This document shows, piece after piece, positions 25,601-39,700 of a DNA stretch of 64,000 nt. Within the stretch, counting starts at the first letter, position 1. Each line of letters begins with the position of its first letter. The stretch is from Ricordea florida (Eukaryota; Cnidaria; Anthozoa; Corallimorpharia; Ricordeidae). Position numbers and translations under genes: made by a program. The stretch is from the NCBI GenBank assembly GCA_949710005.1, contig OX453282.1:13330236-13394235 (forward strand). The letters are read 5' to 3'. Under the pieces are notes generated by a model, which saw only the letters and a program-made list of their open reading frames with translations, did not search any database and was not told where the DNA came from.

Positions 25601-27405
25601 AAGGAACTCTTTGTTACTACGCATGCGCACTTCATACAATTGCCTTTAAACCCTTAAAATGAAAGATATTCTATCATATCTCGGCTTGCAGAATCTTTGC
25701 AATTCTGAAACTTTGCATACTTGTAGTATAAAGAAAGAATAACATCTACGTAAAAAGTAAAATTGATTGTAATTCGCAATCCTATTGTATTTCAGCTGTC
25801 AACATATAAGCTTAAGGCAGCTGATTGTAAAGCATACTGCTCAGACAGTACTAAAGTTCATCAAATCAGTCCTCATTACACAGATTAGTGACAAACATGC
25901 AATTTTCACCACCTTGTGGCATTTAAAATGTAATTTAAAATCCATTTTATCTCGTGATTGTAGTCATTCTTAAGAAAAAGATAAAATACAAAGAGATTAG
26001 TGCAAGAAAACTCAGCCTTACAGATTTTTGTCAAAACACCATATAAGAGATTGTATGGGCAGGAGGACCGTCATCTAGCGTGGTAAGTTATCGAATCATT
26101 TTGAATGTTTTATCTATCTGTCATAGTAGGATATAGACGAAGGTTTAGATAACGAATGAAATTTTAATTGAAACGATTATATTTCCATGTGATTTAAGAA
26201 AAGAACCCTTTGTTACTACGCATGCGCACTTCATACAATTGCCTTTAAACCCTTAAAATGAAAGATATTCTATCATATCTCGGCTTGCAGAATCTTTGCA
26301 ATTCTGAAACTTTGCAGACTTGTAGTATAACGAAAGGCTAACATCTACGTAAAAAGTAAAATTGATTGTACTTCGCAATCCTATTTTATTTCAGCTGTCA
26401 ACATATTAGCTTAAGGCAGCTGATTGTAAAGCATACTGCTCAGACAGTACTAAAGTTAATCAAATCAGTCCTCATTACAAAGATTAGTGACAAACATGCA
26501 ATTTTCACAACCTTGTAGCATTTAAAATGTAATTTAAAATCCATTTTATCTCGTGATTGTAGTCATTCTTAAGAAAAAGATAAAATACAAAGAGATGGTT
26601 GCAAGGAAACTCAGCCTTACAGATTTTTGTCAAAACACCATATAAGAGATTGTATGGGCAGGAGGACCGTCATCTAGCGTGGTAAGTTATCGAATCATTT
26701 TGAATGTTTTATCTATCTGTCATAGTAGGATATAGACGAAGGTTTAGATAACGAATGAAATTTAAATTGAAACGTTTATATTTCCATGTGACTTAAGGAA
26801 AGAACTCTTTGTTACTACGCATGCGCACTTCATACAATTGCCCTTAAACCCTTAAAATGAAAGATATTCTATCATATCTCGGCTTGCAGAATCTTTTCAA
26901 TTCTGAAACTTTGCATACTTGTAGTATAAAGAAAGAATAACATCTACGTAAAAAGTAAAATTGATTGTAATTCGCAATCCTATTGTATTTCAGCTTTCAA
27001 CATATTAGCTTAAGGCAGCTGATTGTAAAGCATACTGCTCAGACAGTACTAAAGTTCATCAAATCAGTCCTCATTACACAGATTAGTGACAAACATGCAA
27101 TTTTCACCACCTTTTGGCATTTAAAATGTAATTTAAAATCCATTTTATCTCGTGATTGTAGTCATTCTTAAGAAAAGGATAAAATACAAACAGATGGTTG
27201 CAAGGAAACTCAGCCTTACAGGTTTTTGTCAAAACACCATATAAGAGATTGTATGGGCAGGAGGACCGTCATCTAGCGTGGTAAGTTATTGAATCATTTT
27301 AAATGTTTTATCTATCTGTCATAGTAGGATATAGACGAAGGTTTAGATAACGAATGAAATTTTAATTGAAACGATTATATTTCCATGTGATTGATGGAAA
27401 GAACT
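22614..27405 (+). repeat. Eight-monomer segment, copy 1 (M39-M46)
   Basis: The monomer order is R, N, O, Q, P, R, Q, P. R has the catataagctt change and gattagtgcaag. N (23213) has gttaatcaaat and tttaaccacc. O (23812) has gcttaatgc, tatccacc, ctcgggatt and aaaactcc. Q has tgtacttcgc, ttttattt and cacaacc. P has ttttcaattctgaaac, agaataac and usually aaaaggat. The same eight follow at 27798-32589, displaced by 5,184 bp. The copies differ at scattered bases, for example cacagtagg at 23125 and ggacagtac at 24045, present only in this copy. Confidence 0.85.
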
Positions 27406-27797
27406 CTTTGTTACTACGCATGCGCACTTCATACAATTGCCTTTAAACCCTTAAAATGAAAGATATTCCATCATATCTCGGCTTGCAGAATCTTTGCAAT
27501 TCTGAAACTTTGCAGACTTGTAGTATAACGAAAGGCTAACATCTACGTAAAAAGTAAAATTGATTGTACTTCGCAATCCTATTTTATTTCAGCTGTCAAC
27601 ATATTAGCTTAAGGCAGCTGATTGTAAAGCATACTGCTCAACTGCTGGGCAGGAGGACCGTCATCTAGCGTGGTAAGTTATCGAATCATTTTGAATGTTT
27701 TATCTATCTGTCATAGTAGGATATAGACGAAGGTTTAGATAACGAATGAAATTTTAATTGAAACGATTATATTTCCATGTGATTTAAGGAAGGAACT
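27406..27797 (+). repeat. Truncated 392-bp monomer M47 (second copy of deletion)
   Basis: This carries the same deletion junction as 21623-22014, with ACTGCT filler at 27641-27646, at the same phase (235 bases into the monomer). It separates the two copies of the eight-monomer segment. Its left part has gatattccatc, a change otherwise seen in M36 (21024-21622), whereas M37 has the common gatattcta; the two truncated copies are therefore not simple duplicates over their full length. Confidence 0.95.
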
Positions 27798-30700
27798 CTT
27801 TGTTACTACGCATGCGCACTTCATACAATTGCCGTTAAACCCTTAAAATGAAAGATATTCTATCATATCTCGGCTTGCAGAATCTTTGCAATTCTGAAAC
27901 TTTGCATACTTGTAGTATAAAGAAAGAATAACATCTACGTAAAAAGTAAAATTGATTGTAATTCGCAATCCTATTGTATTTCAGCTGTCAACATATAAGC
28001 TTAAGGCAGCTGATTGTAAAGCATACTGCTCAGACAGTACTAAAGTTCATCAAATCAGTCCTCATTACACAGATTAGTGACAAACATGCAATTTTCACCA
28101 CCTTGTGGCATTTAAAATGTAATTTAAAATCCATTTTATCTCGTGATTGTAGTCATTCTTAAGAAAAAGATAAAATACAAAGAGATTAGTGCAAGAAAAC
28201 TCAGCCTTACAGATTTTTGTCAAAACACCATATAAGAGATTGTATGGGCAGGAGGACCGTCATCTAGCGTGGTAAGTTATCGAATCATTTTGAATGTTTT
28301 ATCTATCTGTCATAGTAGGATATAGACGAAGGTTTAGATAACGAATGAAATTTTAATTGAAACGATTATATTTCCATGTGATTTAAGGAAGGAACTCTTT
28401 GTTACTACGCATGCGCACTTCATACAATTGGCTTTAAACCCTTAAAATGAAAGATATTCTATCATATCTCGGCTTGCAGAATCTTTGCAATTCTGAAACT
28501 TTGCAGACTTGTAGTATAACGAAAGGCTAACATCTACGTAAAAAGTAAAATTGATTGTAATTCGCAATCCTATTTTATTTCAGCTGTCAACATATTAGCT
28601 TAAGGCAGCTGATTGTAAAGCATACTGCTCAGACAGTACTAAAGTTAATCAAATCAGTTCTCATTACACAGATTAGTGACAAACATGCAATTTTAACCAC
28701 CTTGTGGCATTTAAAATGTAATTTAAAATCCATTTTATCTCGTGATTGTAGTCATTCTTAAGAAAAGGATAAAATACAAAGAGATGGTTGCAAGGAAACT
28801 TAGCCTTACAGGTTTTTGTCAAAACACCATATAAGAGATTGTATGGGCAGGAGGACCGTCATCTAGCGTGGTAAGTTATCGAATCATTTTGAATGTTTTA
28901 TCTATCTGTCATAGTAGGATATAGACGAAGGTTTAGATAACGAATGAAATTTTAATTGAAACGATTATATTTCCATGTGATTTAAGGAAAGAACTCTTTG
29001 TTACTACGCATGCGCACTTCATACAATTGCCTTTAAACCCTTAAAATAAAAGATATTCTATCATATCTCGGCTTGCAGAATCTTTGCAATTCTGAAACTT
29101 TGCAGACTTGTAGTATAACGAAAGGCTAACATCTACGTAAAAAGTAAAATTGATTGTACTTCGCAATCCTATTTTATTTCAGCTGTCAACATATTAGCTT
29201 AATGCAGCTGATTGTAAAGCATACTGCTCAGACAGTACTAAAGTTCATCAAATCAGTCCTCATTACAAAGATTAGTGACAAACATGCAATTTTATCCACC
29301 TTGTATCATTTAAAATGTAATTTAAAATCCATTTTATCTCGGGATTGTAGTCATTCTTAAGAACAAGATACAATACAAAGAGATGGTTGCAAGGAAACTC
29401 AGCCGTACAGATTTCTGTCAAAACTCCATATAAGAGATTGTATGGGCAGGAGGACCGTCATCTAGCGTGGTAAGTTATCGAATCATTTTGAATGTTTTAT
29501 CTATCTGTCATAGTAGGATATAGACGAAGGTTTAGATAACGAATGAAATTTTAATTGAAACGATTATATTTCCATGTGATTTAAGAAAAGAACCCTTTGT
29601 TACTACGCATGCGCACTTCATACAATTGCCTTTAAACCCTTAAAATGAAAGATATTCTATCATATCTCGGCTTGCAGAATCTTTGCAATTCTGAAACTTT
29701 GCAGACTTGTAGTATAACGAAAGGCTAACATCTACGTAAAAAGTAAAATTGATTGTACTTCGCAATCCTATTTTATTTCAGCTGTCAACATATTAGCTTA
29801 AGGCAGCTGATTGTAAAGCATACTGCTCAGACAGTACTAAAGTTAATCAAATCAGTCCTCATTACAAAGATTAGTGACAAACATGCAATTTTCACAACCT
29901 TGTAGCATTTAAAATGTAATTTAAAATCCATTTTATCTCGTGATTGTAGTCATTCTTAAGAAAAAGATAAAATACAAAGAGATGGTTGCAAGGAAACTCA
30001 GCCTTACAGATTTTTGTCAAAACACCATATAAGAGATTGTATGGGCAGGAGGACCGTCATCTAGCGTGGTAAGTTATCGAATCATTTTGAATGTTTTATC
30101 TATCTGTCATAGTAGGATATAGACGAAGGTTTAGATAACGAATGAAATTTTAATTGAAACGTTTATATTTCCATGTGATTTAAGGAAAGAACTCTTTGTT
30201 ACTACGCATGCGCACTTCATACAATTGCCTTTAAACCCTTAAAATGAAAGATATTCTATCATATCTCGGCTTGCAGAATCTTTTCAATTCTGAAACTTTG
30301 CATACTTGTAGTATAAAGAAAGAATAACATCTACGTAAAAAGTAAAATTGATTGTAATTCGCAATCCTATTGTATTTCAGCTGTCAACATATTAGCTTAA
30401 GGCAGCTGATTGTAAAGCATACTGCTCAGACAGTACTAAAGTTCATCAAATCAGTCCTCATTACACAGATTAGTGACAAACATGCAATTTTCACCACCTT
30501 GTGGCATTTAAAATGTAATTTAAAATCCATTTTATCTCGTGATTGTAGTCATTCTTAAGAAAAGGATAAAATACAAAGAGATGGTTGCAAGGAAACTCAG
30601 CCTTACAGGTTTTTGTCAAAACACCATATAAGAGATTGTATGGGCAGGAGGACCGTCATCTAGTGTGGTAAGTTATCGAATCATTTTGAATGTTTTATCT

Positions 30701-32589
30701 ATCTGTCATAGTAGGATATAGACGAAGGTTTAGATAACGAATGAAATTTTAATTGAAACGATTATATTTCCATGTGATTTAAGGAAGGAACTCTTTGTTA
30801 CTACGCATGCGCACTTCATACAATTGCCTTTAAACCCTTAAAATGAAAGATATTCTATCATATCTCGGCTTGCAGAATCTTTGCAATTCTGAAACTTTGC
30901 ATACTTGTAGTATAAAGAAAGAATAACATCTACGTAAAAAGTAAAATTGATTGTAATTCGCAATCCTATTGTATTTCAGCTGTCAACATATAAGCTTAAG
31001 GCAGCTGATTGTAAAGCATACTGCTCAGACAGTACTAAAGTTCATCAAATCAGTCCTCATTACACAGATTAGTGACAAACATGCAATTTTCACCACCTTG
31101 TGGCATTTAAAATGTAATTTAAAATCCATTTTATCTCGTGATTGTAGTCATTCTTAAGAAAAAGATAAAATACAAAGAGATTAGTGCAAGAAAACTCAGC
31201 CTTACAGATTTTTGTCAAAACACCATATAAGAGATTGTATGGGCAGGAGGACCGTCATCTAGCGTGGTAAGTTATCGAATCATTTTGAATGTTTTATCTA
31301 TCTGTCATAGTAGGATATAGACGAAGGTTTAGATAACGAATGAAATTTTAATTGAAACGATTATATTTCCATGTGATTTAAGAAAAGAACCCTTTGTTAC
31401 TACGCATGCGCACTTCATACAATTGCCTTTAAACCCTTAAAATGAAAGATATTCTATCATATCTCGGCTTGCAGAATCTTTGCAATTCTGAAACTTTGCA
31501 GACTTGTAGTATAACGAAAGGCTAACATCTACGTAAAAAGTAAAATTGATTGTACTTCGCAATCCTATTTTATTTCAGCTGTCAACATATTAGCTTAAGG
31601 CAGCTGATTGTAAAGCATACTGCTCAGACAGTACTAAAGTTAATCAAATCAGTCCTCATTACAAAGATTAGTGACAAACATGCAATTTTCACAACCTTGT
31701 AGCATTTAAAATGTAATTTAAAATCCATTTTATCTCGTGATTGTAGTCATTCTTAAGAAAAAGATAAAATACAAAGAGATGGTTGCAAGGAAACTCAGCC
31801 TTACAGATTTTTGTCAAAACACCATATAAGAGATTGTATGGGCAGGAGGACCGTCATCTAGCGTGGTAAGTTATCGAATCTTTTTGAATGTTTTATCTAT
31901 CTGTCATAGTAGGATATAGACGAAGGTTTAGATAACGAATGAAATTTTAATTGAAACGATTATATTTCCATGTGATTTAAGGAAAGAACTCTTTGTTACT
32001 ACGCATGCGCACTTCATACAATTGCCTTTAAACCCTTAAAATGAAAGATATTCTATCATATCTCGGCTTGCAGAATCTTTTCAATTGTGAAACTTTGCAT
32101 ACTTGTAGTATAAAGAAAGAATAACATCTACGTAAAAAGTAAAATTGATTGTAATTCGCAATCCTATTGTATTTCAGCTGTCAACATATTAGCTTAAGGC
32201 AGCTGATTGTAAAGCATACTGCTCAGACAGTACTAAAGTTCATCAAATCAGTCCTCATTACACAGATTAGTGACAAACATGCAATTTTCACCACCTTGTG
32301 GCATTTAAAATGTAATTTAAAATCCATTTTATCTCGTGATTGTAGTCATTCTTAAGAAAAGGATAAAATACAAAGAGATGGTTGCAAGGAAACTCAGCCT
32401 TACAGGTTTTTGTCAAAACACCATATAAGAGATTGTATGGGCAGGAGGACCGTCATCTAGCGTGGTAAGTTATCGAATCATTTTGAATGTTTTATCTATC
32501 TGTCATAGTAGGATATAGACGAAGGTTTAGATAACGAATGAAATTTTAATTGAAACGATTATATTTCCATGTGATTTAAGGAAAGAACT
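27798..32589 (+). repeat. Eight-monomer segment, copy 2 (M48-M55)
   Basis: The order R, N, O, Q, P, R, Q, P is repeated from 22614-27405. Private markers are shared one to one: N has gttaatcaaat with tttaaccacc, O has gcttaatgc with ctcgggatt, gccgtacag and aaaactcc. Copy-specific changes include aaaataaaag (29045), tagtgtggt (30661) and caattgtga (32083). The immediate continuation (M56 onward) keeps the R-Q-P cycle. Confidence 0.85.
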
Positions 32590-35500
32590 CTTTGTTACTA
32601 CGCATGCGCACTTCATACAATTGCCTTTAAACCCTTAAAATGAAAGATATTCTATCATATCTCGGCTTGCAGAATCTTTGCAATTCTGAAACTTTGCATA
32701 CTTGTAGTATAAAGAAAGAATAACATCTACGTAAAAAGTAAAATTGATTGTAATTCGCAATCCTATTGTATTTCAGCTGTCAACATATAAGCTTAAGGCA
32801 GCTGATTGTAAAGCATACTGCTCAGACAGTACTAAAGTTTATCAAATCAGTCCTCATTACACAGATTAGTGACAAACATGCAATTTTCACCACCTTGTGG
32901 CATTTAAAATGTAATTTAAAGTCCATTTTATCTCGTGATTGTAGTCATTCTTAAGAAAAGGATAAGATACAAAGAGATGGTTGCAAGGAAACTCATTCTT
33001 ACAGGTTTTTGTCAAAACACCATAAAAGAGATTGTATGGGCAGGAGGACCGTCATCTAGCGTGGTAAGTTATCGAATCATTTTGAATGTTTTATCTATCT
33101 GTCATAGTAGGATATAGACGAAGGTTTAGATAACGAATGAAATTTTAATTGAAACGATTATATTTCCATGTGATTTAAGGAAAGAACTCTTTGTTACTAC
33201 GCATGCGCACTTCATACAATTGCCTTTAAACCCTTAAAATGAAAGATATTCTATCATATCTCGGCTTGCAGAATCTTTGCAATTCTGAAACTTTGCAGAC
33301 TTGTAGTATAACGAAAGGCTAACATCTACGTAAAAAGTAAAATTGATTGTACTTCGCAATCCTATTTTATTTCAGCTGTCAACATATTAGCTTAAGGCAG
33401 CTGATTGTAAAGCATACTGCTCAGACAGTACTAAAGTTAATCAAATCAGTCCTCATTACAAAGATTAGTGACAAACATGCAATTTTCACAACCTTGTAGC
33501 ATTTAAAATGTAATTTAAAATCCATTTTATCTCGTGATTGTAGTCATTCTTAAGAAAAAGATAAAATACAAAGAGATGGTTGCAAGGAAACTCAGCCTTA
33601 CAGATTTTTGTCAAAACACCATATAAGAGATTGTATGGGCAGGAGGACCGTCATCTAGCGTGGTAAGTTATCGAATCATTTTGAATGTTTTATCTATCTG
33701 TCATAGTAGGATATAGACGAAGGTTTAGATAACGAATGAAATTTTAATTGAAACGTTTATATTTCCATGTGATTTAAGGAAAGAACTCTTTGTTACTACG
33801 CATGCGCACTTCATACAATTGCCTTTAAACCCTTAAAATGAAAGATATTCTATCATATCTCGGCTTGCAGAATCTTTTCAATTCTGAAACTTTGCATACT
33901 TGTAGTATAAAGAAAGAATAACATCTACGTAAAAAGTAAAATTGATTGTAATTCGCAATCCTATTGTATTTCAGCTGTCAACATATTAGCTTAAGGCAGC
34001 TGATTGTAAAGCATACTGCTCAGACAGTACTAAAGTTCATCAAATCAGTCCTCATTACACAGATTAGTGACAAACATGCAATTTTCACCACCTTGTGGCA
34101 TTTAAAATGTAATTTAAAATCAATTTTATCTCGTGATTGTAGTCATTCTTAAGAAAAGGATAAAATACAAAGATATGGTTGCAAGGAAACTCAGCCTTAC
34201 AGGTTTTTGTCAAAACACCATATAAGAGATTGTATGGGCAGGAGGACCGTCATCTAGCGTGGTAAGTTATCGAATCATTTTGAATGTTTTATCTATCTGT
34301 CATAGTAGGATATAGACGAAGGTTTAGATAACGAATGAAATTTTAATTGAAACGATTATATTTCCATGTGATTTAAGGAAGGAACTCTTTGTTACTACGC
34401 ATGCGCACTTCATACAATTGCCTTTAAACCCTTAAAATGAAAGATATTCTATCATATCTCGGCTTGCAGAATCTTTGCAATTCTGAAACTTTGCATACTT
34501 GTAGTATAAAGAAAGAATAACATCTACGTAAAAAGTAAAATTGATTGTAATTCGCAATCCTATTGTATTTCAGCTGTCAACATATAAGCTTAAGGCAGCT
34601 GATTGTAAAGCATACTGCTCAGACAGTACTAAAGTTCATCAAATCAGTCCTCATTACACAGATTAGTGACAAACATGCAATTTTCACCACCTTGTGGCAT
34701 TTAAAATGTAATTTAAAATCCATTTTATCTCGTGATTGTAGTCATTCTTAAGAAAAAGATAAAATACAAAGAGATTAGTGCAAGAAAACTCAGCCTTACA
34801 GATTTTTGTCAAAACACCATATAAGAGATTGTATGGGCAGGAGGACCGTCATCTAGCGTGGTAAGTTATCGAATCATTTTGAATGTTTTATCTATCTGTC
34901 ATAGTAGGATATAGACGAAGGTTTAGATAACGAATGAAATTTTAATTGAAACGATTATATTTCCATGTGATTTAAGAAAAGAACCCTTTGTTACTACGCA
35001 TGCGCACTTCATACAATTGCCTTTAAACCCTTAAAATGAAAGATATTCTATCATATCTCGGCTTGCAGAATCTTTGCAATTCTGAAACTTTGCAGACTTG
35101 TAGTATAACGAAAGGCTAACATCTACGTAAAAAGTAAAATTGATTGTACTTCGCAATCCTATTTTATTTCAGCTGTCAACATATTAGCTTAAGGCAGCTG
35201 ATTGTAAAGCATACTGCTCAGACAGTACTAAAGTTAATCAAATCAGTCCTCATTACAAAGATTAGTGACAAACATGCAATTTTCACAACCTTGTAGCATT
35301 TAAAATGTAATTTAAAATCCATTTTATCTCGTGATTGTAGTCATTTTTAAGAAAAAGATAAAATACAAAGAGATGGTTGCAAGGAAACTCAGCCTTACAG
35401 ATTTTTGTCAAAACACCATATAAGAGATTGTATGGGCAGGAGGACCGTCATCTAGCGTGGTAAGTTATCGAATCATTTTGAATGTTTTATCTATCTGTCA

Positions 35501-36782
35501 TAGTAGGATATAGACGAAGGTTTAGATAACGAATGAAATTTTAATTGAAACGTTTATATTTCCATGTGATTTAAGGAAAGAACTCTTTGTTACTACGCAT
35601 GCGCACTTCATACAATTGCCTTTAAACCCTTAAAATGAAAGATATTCTATCATATCTCGGCTTGCAGAATCTTTTCAATTCTGAAACTTTGCATACTTGT
35701 AGTATAAAGAAAGAATAACATCTACGTAAAAAGTAAAATTGATTGTAATTCGCAATCCTATTGTATTTCAGATTTCAACATATTAGCTTAAGGCAGCTGA
35801 TTGTAAAGCATACTGCTCAGACAGTACTAAAGTCCATCAAATCAGTCCTCATTACACAGATTAGTGACAAACATGCAATTTTCACCACCTTGTGGCATTT
35901 AAAATGTAATTTAAAATCCATTTTATCTCGTGATTGTAGTCATTCTTAAGAAAAGGATAAAATACAAAGAGATGGTTGCAAGGAAACTCAGCCTTACAGG
36001 TTTTTGTCAAAACACCATATAAGAGATTGTATGGGCAGGAGGACCGTCATCTAGCGTGGTAAGTTATCGAATCATTTTGAATGTTTTATCTATCTGTCAT
36101 AGTAGGATATAGACGAAGGTTTAGATAACGAATGAAATTTTAATTGAAACGATTATATTTCCATGTGATTTAAGGAAAGAACTCTTTGTTACTACGCATG
36201 CGCACTTCATACAATTGCCTTTAAACCCTTAAAATGAAAGATATTCTATCATATCTCGGCTTGCAGAATCTTTGCAATTCTGAAACTTTGCATACTTGTA
36301 GTATAAAGAAAGAATAACATCTACGTAAAAAGTAAAATTGATTGTAATTCGCAATCCTATTGTATTTCAGCTGTCAACATATAAGCTTAAGGCAGCTGAT
36401 TGTAAAGCATACTGCTCAGACAGTACTAAAGTTCATCAAATCAGTCCTCATTACACAGATTAGTGACAAACATGCAATTTTCACCACCTTGTGGCATTTA
36501 AAATGTAATTTAAAATCCATTTTATCTCGTGATTGTAGTCATTCTTAAGAAAAGGATAAAATACAAAGAGATGGTTGCAAGGAAACTCATTCTTACAGGT
36601 TTTTGTCAAAACACCATATAAGAGATTGTATGGGCAGGAGGACCGTCATCTAGCGTGGTAAGTTATCGAATCATTTTGAATGTTTTATCTATCTGTCATA
36701 GTAGGATATAGACGAAGGTTTAGATAACGAATGAAATTTTAATTGAAACGATTATATTTCCATGTGATTTAAGGAAAGAACT
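32590..36782 (+). repeat. R-Q-P trimer run (M56-M62)
   Basis: The order is R', Q, P, R, Q, P, R', giving a 1,797-bp trimer period. R' keeps the AAGCTT-creating change of R but has aaaaggat and aactcattcttacagg in place of gattagtgcaag. M56 (32590) has extra changes: gtccatttta, aaggataagatac and ccataaaag. The aaaataa-to-aagataa change removes a TAA and is the sole cause of a 60-codon GTG-initiated open frame at 32935-33117. P at 35585 has cagatttcaac and agtccatc. Confidence 0.75.
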
Positions 36783-39700
36783 CTTTGTTACTACGCATGC
36801 GCACTTCATACAATTGCCTTTAAACCCTTAAAATGAAAGATATTCTATCATATCTCGGCTTGCAGAATCTTTGCAATTCTGAAACTTTGCATACTTGTAG
36901 TATAAAGAAAGAATAACATCTACGTAAAAAGTAAAATTGATTGTAATTCGCAATCCTATTGTATTTCAGCTGTCAACATATAAGCTTAAGGCAGCTGATT
37001 GTAAAGCATACTGCTCAGACAGTACTAAAGTTCATCAAGTCAGTCCTCATTACACAGATTAGTGACAAACATGCAATTTTCACCACCTTGTGGCATTTAA
37101 AATGTAATTTAAAATCCATTTTATCTCGTGATTGTAGTCATTCTTAAGAAAAGGATAAAATACAAAGAGATGGTTGCAAGGAAACTCATTCTTACAGGTT
37201 TTTTTCAAAACACCATATAAGAGATTGTATGGGCAGGAGGACCGTCATCTAGCGTGGTAAGTTATCGAATCATTTTGAATGTTTTATCTATCTGTCATAG
37301 TAGGATATAGACGAAGGTTTAGATAACGAATGAAATTTTAATTGAAACGATTATATTTCCATGTGATTTAAGGAAAGAACTCTTTGTTACTACGCATGCG
37401 CACTTCATACAATTGCCTTTAAACCCTTAAAATGAAAGATATTCTATCATATCTCGGCTTGCAGAATCTTTGCAATTCTGAAACTTTGCAGACTTGTAGT
37501 ATAACGAAAGGCTAACATCTACGTAAAAAGTAAAATTGATTGTAATTTGCAATTCTATTGTATTTCAGCTGTCAACATATTAGCTTAAGGCAGCTGATTG
37601 TAAAGCATACTGCTCAGACAGTACTAAAGTTCATCAAATCAGTCCTCATTACACAGATTAGTGACAAACATGCAATTTTCACCACCTTGTAGCATTTAAA
37701 ATGTAATTTAAAATCAATTTTATCTCGTGATTGTAGTCATTCTTAAGAACAAGATAAAATACAAAGAGATGGTTGCAAGGAAACTCAGCCTTACAGATTT
37801 TTGTCAAAACACCATATAAGAGATTGTATGGGCAGGAGGACCGTCATCTAGCGTGGTAAGTTATGGAATCATTTTGAATGTTTTATCTATCTGTCATAGT
37901 AGGATATAGACGAAGGTTTAGATAACGAATGAAATTTTAATTGAAACGATTATATTTCCATGTGATTTAAGGAAAGAACTCTTTGTTACTACGCATGCGC
38001 ACTTCATACAATTGCCTTTAAATCCTTAAAATGAAAGATATTCTATCATATCTCGGCTTGCAGAATCTTTGCAATTCTGAAACTTTGCATACTTGTAGTA
38101 TAAAGAAAGAATAACATCTACGTAAAAAGTAAAATTGATTGTAATTCGCAATCCTATTGTATTTCAGCTGTCAACATATAAGCTTAAGGCAGCTGATTGT
38201 AAAGCATACTGCTCAGACAGTACTAAAGTTCATCAAATCAGTCCTCATTACACAGATTAGTGACAAACATGCAATTTTCACCACCTTGTGGCATTTAAAA
38301 TGTAATTTAAAATCCATTTTATCTCGTGATTGTAGTCATTCTTAAGAAAAGGATAAAATACAAAGAGATGGTTGCAAGGAAACTCATTCTTACAGGTTTT
38401 TGTCAAAACACCATATAAGAGATTGTATGGGTAGGAGGACCGTCATCTAGCGTGGTAAGTTATCGAATCATTTTGAATGTTTTATCTATCTGTCATAGTA
38501 GGATATAGACGAAGGTTTAGATAACGAATGAAATTTTAATTGAAACGATTATATTTCCATGTGATTTAAGGAAAGAACTCTTTGTTACTACGCATGCGCA
38601 CTTCATACAATTGCCTTTAAACCCTTAAAATGAAAGATATTCTATCATATCTCGGCTTGCAGAATCCTTGCAATTCTGAAACTTTGCAGACTTGTAGTAT
38701 AACGAAAGGCTAACATCTACGTAAAAAGTAAAATTGATTGTAAATCGCAATCCTATTTTATTTCAGCTGTCAACATATTAGCTTAAGGCAGCTGATTGTA
38801 AAGCATACTGCTCAGACAGTACTAAAGTTCATCAAATCAGTCCTCATTACAAAGATTAGTGACAAACATGCAATTTTCACAACCTTGTAGCATTTAAAAT
38901 GTAATTTAAAATCCATTTGATCTCGTGATTGTAGTCATTCTTAAGAACAACATAAAATACAAAGAGATGGTTGCAAGGAAACTCAGCCTTACAGATTTTT
39001 GTCAAAACACCATATAAGAGATTGTATGGGCAGGAGGACCGTCATCTAGCGTGGTAAGTTATCGAATCATTTTGAATGTTTTATCTATCTGTCATAGTAG
39101 GATATAGACGAAGGTTTAGATAACGAATGAAATTTTAATTGAAACGATTATATTTCCATGTGATTTAAGGAAAGAACTCTTTGTTACTACGCATGCGCAC
39201 TTCATACAATTGCCCTTAAACCCTTAAAATGAAAGATATTCTATCATATCTCGGCTTGCAGAATCTTTGCAATTCTGAAACTTTGCAGACTTGTAGTATA
39301 AAGAAAGAATAACGTCTACGTAAAAAGTAAAATTGATTGTAATTCGCAATCCTATGGTATTTTAGCTGTCAACATATTAGCTTAAGGCAGCTGATTGTAA
39401 AGCATACTGCTCAGACAGTACTAAAGTTCATCAAATCAGTCCTCATTACACAGATTAGTGACAAACATGCAATTTTCACCACCTTGTGGCATTTAAAATG
39501 TAATTTAAAATCAATTTTATCTCGTGATTGTAGTCATTCTTAAGAAAAGGATAAAATACAAAGAGATGGTTGCAAGGAAACTCAGCCTTACAGGTTTTTG
39601 TCAAAACACCATATAAGAGATTGTATGGGCAGGAGGACCGTCATCTAGCGTGGTAAGTTATCGAATCATTTTGAATGTTTTATCTATCTGTCATAGTAGG

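Noticed and set aside
32935-33117. 60-codon open frame starting with GTG
   Set aside because: It appears in one monomer only, because a single base change (ataaaa to ataaga) removes a TAA. The start is GTG and there is no homologue in other copies.
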